A DNA stretch of 38,671 nt. Source: Planctomycetota bacterium. GTDB taxonomy: Bacteria > Planctomycetota > JAJSAM01. Within the stretch, counting starts at the first letter, position 1, and each line of letters starts with the position of its first letter. The notes beneath the pieces were generated by a model. It saw nothing but the letters and a program-made list of their open reading frames with translations. It had not been told where the DNA came from and searched no databases. The DNA is taken from contig JAJSAM010000044.1 in the NCBI GenBank assembly GCA_024274785.1, forward strand, positions 1-38,671, in the 5' to 3' direction. Shown piece by piece: positions 32,926 to 38,671 of the stretch. The position numbers and the translations under genes were made by a program.

Positions 32926-33551
32926 TACCTGCCCTCCTCGAGCATCCGCCGAAGCTCTCGGGCCGCCGCCTCCGGATCGGGATCCGCCAGGATCCCGCGA
33001 ATGACCGCCACTCCGGGCACCGGCCCCGGTTTCAGTCCGGGCAGAGTCTCTCGCGATATTCCGCCGAGGGCCAGCACCGGCATCGCTTGTCCGGCCACCG
33101 CCGCCGCATACCGCGTTGCACCGCGAAACTCGAGTATGCCCTCCTTCGAAGGCGTCGGAAACACGGGTCCGAAGACGGCGTAGTCCGCCCCACCGGCGGC
33201 GGCGCTCGCCACTTCCCGTTCCTCGTGTGTGGAGACACCGATCACGCGGGCGGCGCCGAGAAGCTTCCGCGCCGTGGCCAACGGCAACGAAGCCGCCTTC
33301 AGGTGCACGCCGTCCGCCCCCGCCGCGAGCGCGACGTCGACGCGATCGTTCACGATCAGCAGCGCCCCCGCGGCCCTGGTCGCCGGCCGGAGTGCCCGGA
33401 CCAGGTCGTAGAGTTCTCGGGCGGAATCCTGCGGTCGCCGGACCTGCACCGCGGTAACGCCTCCGCGAAGGGCCGCCCGGACTCCGGCCAGCAGAGCTTC
33501 CGGTGGACCCGCCGGATCCGTGATCAGCATCAGGCGAAAACGATTGCGCAT
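32925..33551 (-). CDS. thiE: Thiamine-phosphate synthase
   Basis: ThiE joins the thiazole and pyrimidine halves of thiamine. The 208-residue TIM-barrel product shows LITD at the N terminus, VTAVQVRR (usually QLR), LLIVNDRVDVALAAGADGVHL, VIGVSTHE, ADYAVFGPVFPTPSK and LALGGIS. ATG 33551 gives the family length; upstream GTG codons (33608 and one between) would overlap dapB. No TPP riboswitch is visible. It follows dapB and is coupled to the CxxC-repeat lipoprotein; thiL, the next thiamine gene, is two genes further on. Confidence 0.94.
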   Translation of the reverse strand: MRNRFRLMLITDPAGPPEALLAGVRAALRGGVTAVQVRRPQDSARELYDLVRALRPATRAAGALLIVNDRVDVALAAGADGVHLKAASLPLATARKLLGAARVIGVSTHEEREVASAAAGGADYAVFGPVFPTPSKEGILEFRGATRYAAAVAGQAMPVLALGGISRETLPGLKPGPVPGVAVIRGILADPDPEAAARELRRMLEEGR

Positions 33552-33585
33552 CGCAGACTGTTCGCCTTCGGGGGTCACCCTTTCG

Positions 33586-34326
33586 TCACAGCAGGCAATC
33601 GAGACCACAGGTCAGACCCGGCAACTCGGTCACCCGGCGCAAGGCCAGGAGGATTCCGGGCCGGAACGACTCCCGCGAGAGGGAATCGTGGCGGATCGTC
33701 AGGATCTCTCCCGGGCCGGAGAAGACGACCTCCTGGTGTGCGAGGGCGCCGGGCAGCCGCAGGCTGTGGACCGGCACTCCGCAGACCCGCCCACCGCGGG
33801 CGCCGGGCACGCGCTCCACCTCCTCCACCTTCGCGGTCGGCGCCTCCCGGCGTGCCGCGGCGACCATCTCGGCGGTGCGCTCCGCGGTGCCGGACGGGGC
33901 GTCTCCCTTGCGATCGTGGTGCATCTCCACGATTTCCACATGCGGAAAGCTCTTCGCGGCTTCGGCCGCGAACTTCATCATCAACACCGCGCCGACGCAG
34001 AAGTTCGGAATGATCATCCCGGAACTGCCCGCGTCGGAAACCGCCTGCCGGGCCTCTTCCACGTCGGACTCCGAAAAGCCGGACGTGCCGGAGACCGGAC
34101 GGGCGCCGGCGGCCACGATGGCGCGAAAGCAGTCGAGCGCGACGGAGTGATGGGTGAAGTCGATCACCACCTCCGCGCCGCTGTCGCGCACCGAGTTCGG
34201 AAGGTCATCGCCGAGATCGGTGCGGCCGCACAGCACCAGGTCGGGAGCGGCTTCGACCACCGAGACCGCGAGGAGCCCCATTCGCCCATGGGCGCCGTTC
34301 ACCAGAACGCGCAGAGGTTCGGACAC
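33586..34326 (-). CDS. dapB: 4-hydroxy-tetrahydrodipicolinate reductase
   Basis: DapB reduces the cyclic intermediate of the lysine/diaminopimelate pathway with NAD(P)H. The 246-residue product has the GAHGRMG nucleotide-binding loop (11-17), VVIDFTHH, VSGTSGF, IIPNFCVGAVLMM and the catalytic HHDRKGDAPSGTA (136-148; Lys140). GTG 34326 is preceded by GGAGG at 6 nt and begins 1 nt after the stop codon of the phosphatase gene. The other dap genes are not here. Diaminopimelate production suits a cell that makes peptidoglycan. Confidence 0.95.
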   Translation of the reverse strand: MSEPLRVLVNGAHGRMGLLAVSVVEAAPDLVLCGRTDLGDDLPNSVRDSGAEVVIDFTHHSVALDCFRAIVAAGARPVSGTSGFSESDVEEARQAVSDAGSSGMIIPNFCVGAVLMMKFAAEAAKSFPHVEIVEMHHDRKGDAPSGTAERTAEMVAAARREAPTAKVEEVERVPGARGGRVCGVPVHSLRLPGALAHQEVVFSGPGEILTIRHDSLSRESFRPGILLALRRVTELPGLTCGLDCLL

Positions 34327-34327
34327 G

Positions 34328-34762
34328 CTACTCCTCCCGGGCGGGCCGGTACCGCCTGATCAGGTCTTCCTGCTCCGGGGTCTCGATGGAGCCGGGTCGT
34401 GCGGCTCGCACGCGGGCCATGGCCGCCGACGGCGTCTCGCCCCTGGCGACGAGGTAGCAGGCCAGGAGCGTGCCGGTGCGCCCATAGCCCGCGGCGCAGT
34501 GCACCAGCACGGCGAGATCCTCCTCGATCGCTTCGTCGATGAACGCCACGGCCCGGTCCACCTGAGAGGTGAGCGGGCTCGTCATGTCCGGCACCGGAAC
34601 ATGCAGGTGCCCGATGCCGTTCGGCGGACCGCCGGTGAAGGGGCTCCGGACGGACAGACTCACCACCGCTCCGATTCCCATCGAGTGCAGTTCCGGAAGG
34701 TCCTCGGGATAGATCATCCCGGAGGCGGCGAGGCGGTCCTCGATCAGCCAGGTGATTCTCAT
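34328..34762 (-). CDS. Dual-specificity-type protein phosphatase
   Basis: The 144-residue product is a small cysteine phosphatase: the P-loop HCAAGYGRTGT (Cys89 nucleophile, Arg95) and a general-acid Asp59 in VPVPDMTSP are in place. It has no membrane segment or targeting signal. The substrate is unknown; it may act on Tyr, Ser/Thr or non-protein phosphates. I start at ATG 34762, where the family alignment begins. The gene is preceded by the PilZ gene (28-bp gap) and followed by dapB (1-bp gap). Confidence 0.88.
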   Translation of the reverse strand: MRITWLIEDRLAASGMIYPEDLPELHSMGIGAVVSLSVRSPFTGGPPNGIGHLHVPVPDMTSPLTSQVDRAVAFIDEAIEEDLAVLVHCAAGYGRTGTLLACYLVARGETPSAAMARVRAARPGSIETPEQEDLIRRYRPAREE

Positions 34763-34790
34763 CGGGGTCCCTGCGAACAGGTTGCGCCGG

Positions 34791-35162
34791 TCAGTCCCGG
34801 ACGGCCTTACGGACGTGCTCGGAGATGGCTCGCTGAGCGCCGTCGTCGCCCCAGCCGATCCACCAGAATTCAAGGCCGACCTCGAAACGGCCGCCGGGCG
34901 CGGGGCGGCACCACACCGTCCGTCCGAGCGACACCACGCCATTATCGAGGTCGGGCAGCACGAGTTCCACGGCGAGCAGCACGCCGGTTTCGATCTCCTC
35001 CTTGACCTCGAAGCAGATTCCACCGCCGGATACGTTCACACTGACCGCTTCCGTGCCATCGGACGGCAGCGAACCGGTCTCGACCCGCTTGTAGCGGAGC
35101 TTGCATGACTCCTTCAGACGAGGAAATCGTCTTTTCTCAGGCGCGCTCTGACGATCTGGCAT
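34791..35162 (-). CDS. PilZ-domain protein
   Basis: PilZ domains bind cyclic-di-GMP. The 123-residue single-domain product has both ligand motifs: RxxxR in KRRFPRL (Arg11-Arg15) and NxSxxG in VNVSGGGI (Asn43, Ser45, Gly48), with the usual beta-barrel strand pattern after them. ATG 35162 has AGGGGA about 6 nt upstream. It probably links second-messenger level to a partner such as a surface or motility protein; pilT elsewhere in the window is one possible context, but this is not shown. It diverges from the toroid-thioredoxin gene. Confidence 0.9.
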   Translation of the reverse strand: MPDRQSAPEKRRFPRLKESCKLRYKRVETGSLPSDGTEAVSVNVSGGGICFEVKEEIETGVLLAVELVLPDLDNGVVSLGRTVWCRPAPGGRFEVGLEFWWIGWGDDGAQRAISEHVRKAVRD

Positions 35163-35207
35163 TCAATCCCCTGCCCGGCCAAACGGCCCTATCTCTTGAT
35201 GTGGGAA

Positions 35208-35237
35208 ACAGTAACCGCTAGGGTGCGAAAGAGTCAA
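35208..35237 (-). promoter_or_regulatory. Possible PilZ-operon promoter
   Basis: On the minus strand, TTGACT (35237-35232, 5 of 6) and TACTGT (35213-35208, 3 of 6) are 18 bp apart, giving a leader of about 40 nt before ATG 35162. It could drive the PilZ, phosphatase, dapB and thiE genes. Confidence 0.35.
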
Positions 35238-35287
35238 TTGTTTGGTCGATTGCCGGAGACGAGGTCATCACAAAGATACCGGGTCGT

Positions 35288-36721
35288 TTGTTTCCGGCGC
35301 TCTCACTGGCTCTGGCCGTGGTGCTGCCGTGCCTGGCCTACGCCGGCCCCGAAGAAGCTCGCCGGAGGGGCCTCTCGTACCTGCTCGAGACGCAGCTTCC
35401 GGTGGGTGGCTGGGTCACTGAGCGGTACGGGCTGACTTCCACCGGGCACAAGCTCGCCATCACCGCGGTGGCGGCTCACGCCCTGGTGGCGACATCCGGC
35501 GAGGGGGAGGTTCTGCTGGCGGCGGAGCGGGCGGTGCACTTCCTCCGTCGCTACGAGGGCGAGTTGCACGAACCCCGGCTGAATGACGGCTTCGACTACA
35601 CCCCCTGGGCGGCATCCTACGGGTTGGTGCATCTCCGCGGCCTGCTCGATCGATGGCCGGGGGAGCGGGAGCAGCCCGACCTCGGCGACCTGGTCGAGAC
35701 GTTCACGGAGTATGCGCACAGGACGCAGCGTCCCTGTGGTGGCTGGGACTATCGTGTCACCGGGCCGGACGGTGTGAAGCTCGCCGACGGCAGCGTGCCC
35801 TTCCTGACGGCGGTGATGCTCGATGGGCTCCGAGCCTGGAAGGTGCTGCCGGGGGTGCGGCGCCGGGCTCTCGAGGATCTCTCCAACCTCACGGACTCCG
35901 CCGGCCTGCTCGGATACTCGCACGATGGGGACTACGCCGAAGTGAAGGAGGCGCCGTGGTGGTCGCCGAAGGAAGCTGCCGGCCGCACGCTCCTGGTCCG
36001 CCTGGTGCAGTTCCGCTGCGGCGCGACGGATCCGGCGTCGCTTTCGAAAGCCCTGGCCGGGTTCCTCGCGGTTCGGGCGGAGTACGCGGCGGTCCGCCAT
36101 GAACCCGGGCATGTGAAGCCCCTCGAGATTGCGGGCTACTACTACTATCATGCCCACTACTATGCGATGTGTGCACTGCGCAGCCTGCTCGAACGGAACC
36201 CGGACTCCGAGTCTTTCGTGCTGAAGGAGGCCGGGCTGCTCGCCGCCGCCCTGCTCTCGGAACAGGCCGCGGATGGAAGCTGGCAGGATGCTCCCGCGGG
36301 CGGAAGAGCCTATGGAACGGCCCTCGCCCTCCTGATGCTTCGGGAGTACCGGGACATCCGGGTCCGCTGGTTCGACGACCTGCGAGCCGGGCTCGATCGT
36401 GCCGGGAAGACCGGGCGCCCCCTGCTCCTCCTTTTCACGGACGCTAACGACGCATCACGGAAGATGGTGGATCTCTTCTACGACTCGCTGCTCGCGGAAC
36501 CCCTGCGGTCCCTCGTGCTCGTTCGCCTGGATCGGAGGTCTCACTCGCAACTCGCGCTGCGGGCGAAGGTCTATCGCGGTCCGTCCCTGCTCCTGCTCGA
36601 CCCTACCCTCGAAAAGCCCCTGAAGAGCCCGCTCAAGAAGCTGACGGGGGGGAGGGACGCGAAGAAGGTGACGGCGGTCCTCGAGAAGGGGCTCCAGGCC
36701 TGGTCGGACCGGGGAGAGTGA
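35288..36721 (+). CDS. Secreted toroid protein with thioredoxin-like C terminus
   Basis: The product (477 residues from TTG 35288) has a hydrophobic leader ending near LAYAG and then an alpha/alpha toroid of the prenyltransferase/squalene-cyclase type (about 25-360), with QLPVGGW, QRPCGGW and QAADGSW repeats. Residues about 385-470 look like a thioredoxin-like fold (RPLLLLFTDANDASRKMVDLF), but the CxxC is missing (DANDAS). The TTG start leaves no positive N-terminal charge. Codons just upstream (ITKIPGR, from ATC 35267, behind GGAGACGAGG) would supply it, so the true start may be non-standard. Function unknown. Confidence 0.78.
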   Translation: MFPALSLALAVVLPCLAYAGPEEARRRGLSYLLETQLPVGGWVTERYGLTSTGHKLAITAVAAHALVATSGEGEVLLAAERAVHFLRRYEGELHEPRLNDGFDYTPWAASYGLVHLRGLLDRWPGEREQPDLGDLVETFTEYAHRTQRPCGGWDYRVTGPDGVKLADGSVPFLTAVMLDGLRAWKVLPGVRRRALEDLSNLTDSAGLLGYSHDGDYAEVKEAPWWSPKEAAGRTLLVRLVQFRCGATDPASLSKALAGFLAVRAEYAAVRHEPGHVKPLEIAGYYYYHAHYYAMCALRSLLERNPDSESFVLKEAGLLAAALLSEQAADGSWQDAPAGGRAYGTALALLMLREYRDIRVRWFDDLRAGLDRAGKTGRPLLLLFTDANDASRKMVDLFYDSLLAEPLRSLVLVRLDRRSHSQLALRAKVYRGPSLLLLDPTLEKPLKSPLKKLTGGRDAKKVTAVLEKGLQAWSDRGE

Positions 36722-36736
36722 CCGGATCAGCTTGAG

Positions 36737-36757
36737 GGGCGCATGGAATCCATGCCC
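36737..36757. terminator. Hairpin between convergent genes
   Basis: GCATGG-AAT-CCATGC, extended by GG/CC past a bulged C, lies between the convergent toroid and TPR genes. It has no T-run on either strand, so any terminator role is weak. Confidence 0.3.
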
Positions 36758-36810
36758 GAAGGTCGGTGCGGCGGCGCCGCGCCACATGGCGTCGAAGCCG
36801 CTCGCCCGGT

Positions 36811-38499
36811 TTACGGCAACGCCTTCAGGCGGGTGTGCCAGCGCCAGTCCGATGGGTCGATGGCGGTGGCCTTCCGGTAGGCCTTCCGGGCCTCGTCCGG
36901 GCGGCCCAGTTTCCGATAGGCGTCTCCCAGCGCGCCCCACGTCGCGCCGTCGTCGGGGGCGTTCCGGATGTCTGCTTTCAGGATGCCGAGCCCTTCCTCC
37001 GGGGCGACCTGAGCCAGCGAGATTTTCCAGCGTTTCTCCGAGGATGAGCTGTCGAGGACATCCCGGTACAGGGCGGCGGCTTCCCGGTCCCGGCCCAGCG
37101 CCGCGTAGGCGTCGCCGAGAGCACCCTTGATATTCCGGCTGTCCGGCGATCCTTCGAGCCTTTTTTCGAGCAGAGGTGCGGCGCGGCGGGGATCGCTGGC
37201 GGCGATGCCCTCCATCCACTCCCAGTCGTCATCGTCGAGGGAGAGCGCAGCGGAGTACTCCTCGTATGCATCCGCATTGCGCCCGAGCAGCATGAGCGCA
37301 TTGGCTCGCGCTCCGACGATCTCGTCCTGGCCCGAGCCGGTGTAGGAGGAGATGGTCTCCCGGAGCAGAACCGTGGCCCGGCCGGGGTCGATTTCCACCA
37401 GGCACCGAAGCCAGGTGACGTCGTCGGGATCGAGCGCGTGGGCGCGGAGGTAGGTCTCGTAGGCCTCATCCACCAGTCCGTTGGCCACGAGAGCGTGTCC
37501 GAACATCCCCAGTGAATCCTCATCGTCGGGTCTGGCCAGTTGCCGGATCGCGGGGAGGGCGGCCTCGGGGTCGATCCGGATCATGGATCGGAACAGCTCA
37601 TCCTGGTCATTGCCTCCGAGTTCGGCGGCCCGTGAAAACGCTTCGAACGCGCCGGCCTGGTCACCGCCATCCAGTTTCGCTTCAGCCAGCCTCCTCCAGG
37701 CCTTGGCGCTTTCCGGATGTTCCTGCGCGGCTGATTGCGCCAGGTCCTGCATGCGGGAGGGATCGATCTCCATGAACACTTCGTAGGCCCGATCGTAATC
37801 CGGGGACAGTGAGATCGCGGTGCGCAGGAACCGGATGGCCAGGTCTTCGAGTTCGGAGTTCCTCAGCATTTCGGCGATGTTGACGCAGGCCGCGGCTGCC
37901 CAGCCCCCCTCTTCCGCCAGGCGCATCAGGAGCAGGGCCGCCCGTTCGGGGTAGATGCGAATCAGCGCGCCGGCGTGATCGCTCGAGTATTCGTCCTGTT
38001 CGGAGAGTGATGCGGCGATGGCGTCGAAGGCGATGTCGGGCTCGCCGAAGCGTTCGTACATCCCCCACACTTCCCAGTCGTTCCACTCGACGCCATCGAA
38101 CTCCCCGATGAGCCAGGTCAGGGTGGGCAGCCGCTCTTCTTCCGGGAGCAGTTCCACGACAGGAGTCAGCATGGACGATTGCGCCTCGAGTTCGACGCTG
38201 GCGCGCAATTCAGTCCGGCAACTCGCAATCCGGCCGCCGAGGGCCTCGATGGTGGCGCGGGCCAGGTGGTAGCGAAGCCGCCGTTTCCCCTCCATATCCT
38301 GATCGGCCACTTCGGCCGGACTCTCGAACTCGCCGGCCAGCACATCGCCGTCCCCCCCACCGGAATCGGCCCGGGCGGAAGTCACCTCATCCATGGAAAA
38401 CGGACTCTCGAAGTCGACGGTCCCCTGCGAAGAGAGCACTCCAAAAGCCAGTGCCCCCCCGATCAGGATCCCCCCGAGGAAGAAGCCGAGCGTTTTCAA
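36811..38499 (-). CDS. Membrane-anchored TPR protein
   Basis: The 562-residue product starts at TTG 38499 (GGAGG 8 nt upstream) with one N-terminal hydrophobic segment (about 4-22), acting as a signal anchor or signal peptide. An acidic, low-complexity stretch follows (about 25-70). From about 75 to the C terminus the sequence is helical repeats, with clear TPR units near the end: LGDAYAALGRDREAAALYRDVL and LGDAYRKLGRPDEARKAYRKAT. No catalytic domain is seen. It is a probable periplasmic scaffold or assembly factor. No gene follows it on this strand within reach; the convergent toroid gene ends 89 bp away. Confidence 0.82.
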   Translation of the reverse strand: MKTLGFFLGGILIGGALAFGVLSSQGTVDFESPFSMDEVTSARADSGGGDGDVLAGEFESPAEVADQDMEGKRRLRYHLARATIEALGGRIASCRTELRASVELEAQSSMLTPVVELLPEEERLPTLTWLIGEFDGVEWNDWEVWGMYERFGEPDIAFDAIAASLSEQDEYSSDHAGALIRIYPERAALLLMRLAEEGGWAAAACVNIAEMLRNSELEDLAIRFLRTAISLSPDYDRAYEVFMEIDPSRMQDLAQSAAQEHPESAKAWRRLAEAKLDGGDQAGAFEAFSRAAELGGNDQDELFRSMIRIDPEAALPAIRQLARPDDEDSLGMFGHALVANGLVDEAYETYLRAHALDPDDVTWLRCLVEIDPGRATVLLRETISSYTGSGQDEIVGARANALMLLGRNADAYEEYSAALSLDDDDWEWMEGIAASDPRRAAPLLEKRLEGSPDSRNIKGALGDAYAALGRDREAAALYRDVLDSSSSEKRWKISLAQVAPEEGLGILKADIRNAPDDGATWGALGDAYRKLGRPDEARKAYRKATAIDPSDWRWHTRLKALP

Positions 38500-38561
38500 G
38501 GACGATACCTCCCGCGCGCCATACCCACTCTAACGCCATCCGGACGCAAGATGTTCAAGTT

Positions 38562-38575
38562 CCCCCCCCCCCCCC
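38562..38575 (+). repeat. C14 homopolymer
   Basis: Fourteen consecutive C residues lie about 60 bp upstream of the TPR gene start. In a GC-rich but otherwise non-homopolymeric window this is exceptional. It may be a slippage-prone tract or an assembly artefact near a contig end. Confidence 0.85.
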
Positions 38576-38612
38576 GTTCCTCATGGCCCGGTCATCGCGC
38601 CTCCCCTCCCTT

Positions 38613-38671
38613 CCCCCGATGCAAGATTCGAGCGAAGCGAGAATCGAGCCGTCCCCCCCCGATGCAAGATC
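38613..38671 (+). repeat. Short direct repeats at the right edge
   Basis: CCCCCGATGCAAGAT occurs at 38613-38627 and 38656-38670 (43-bp period), and the similar GACGCAAGAT is at 38543-38552. The second copy is cut by the window end, so this may be the beginning of a longer repeat array. Confidence 0.6.

Noticed and set aside
33552..33608. TPP riboswitch before thiE
   Set aside because: thiE begins just after dapB with no space for the aptamer and no THI-element sequence is visible.

Overview
The window is GC-rich, tightly packed bacterial chromosome. I read about 29 protein genes, a tmRNA and one tRNA. The organism is most likely a Planctomycetota or closely related environmental bacterium, probably known only from metagenomes. 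This is an inference from content: many HEAT/TPR lipoproteins, squalene-cyclase-like toroid proteins, a DUF1570-type secreted peptidase, DUF5658, two ECF sigma/anti-sigma pairs, split gcvPA/gcvPB, and a divergent Lgt. I saw no marker that settles the phylum. There is no insertion sequence, phage module or CRISPR array.

Layout. 1-1.3 kb: tmRNA (ssrA) and smpB on the minus strand, back to back with a plus-strand tRNA-Leu(CAG) and its terminator. 1.3-1.85 kb: gene-free stretch with a perfect hairpin and a 15-bp copy of the tRNA 3' end. 1.9-4.65 kb (minus): secreted gluzincin peptidase with TPRs, ECF sigma factor, zinc-finger anti-sigma factor, YbjQ-family protein. 4.8-11.5 kb (plus): glycine cleavage operon gcvT-gcvH-gcvPA-gcvPB, continuing into an Lgt-family membrane protein and a membrane-anchored HEAT protein. 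11.6-17.1 kb (minus): kelch lipoprotein behind a near-consensus sigma70 promoter, DUF5658 membrane protein, PilT ATPase, a small lipoprotein and a HEAT-repeat lipoprotein. 17.1-18.1 kb (plus): dus. 18.1-23.9 kb (minus): ECF sigma, then an anti-sigma protein whose outer part is a toroid, a small protein, a secreted HEAT protein, and a TolC-family gene cut from its signal peptide by an in-frame TAA. 23.9-34.8 kb (minus): phosphatase, dapB, thiE, two translationally coupled lipoproteins, thiL, tsaE and a 1212-residue carboxypeptidase-regulatory-like repeat protein. 34.8-38.5 kb: PilZ protein (minus), secreted toroid-thioredoxin-like protein (plus), membrane-anchored TPR protein (minus). The right edge has a C14 run and short repeats.

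How it fits together. Housekeeping genes (glycine cleavage, thiamine, lysine/diaminopimelate, t6A and dihydrouridine tRNA modification, trans-translation) are interleaved and often translationally coupled with an envelope repertoire of lipoproteins and repeat scaffolds. The most interesting candidates are: (1) the ECF sigma / anti-sigma-toroid pair, whose membrane segment carries a TonB-like SxxxH motif; (2) the lipoprotein pair between thiE and thiL, one with nine DnaJ-type CxxC motifs and one with what looks like a catalytically dead gluzincin domain plus TPR and HEAT repeats; (3) the nonsense codon separating the TolC-family protein from its signal peptide.
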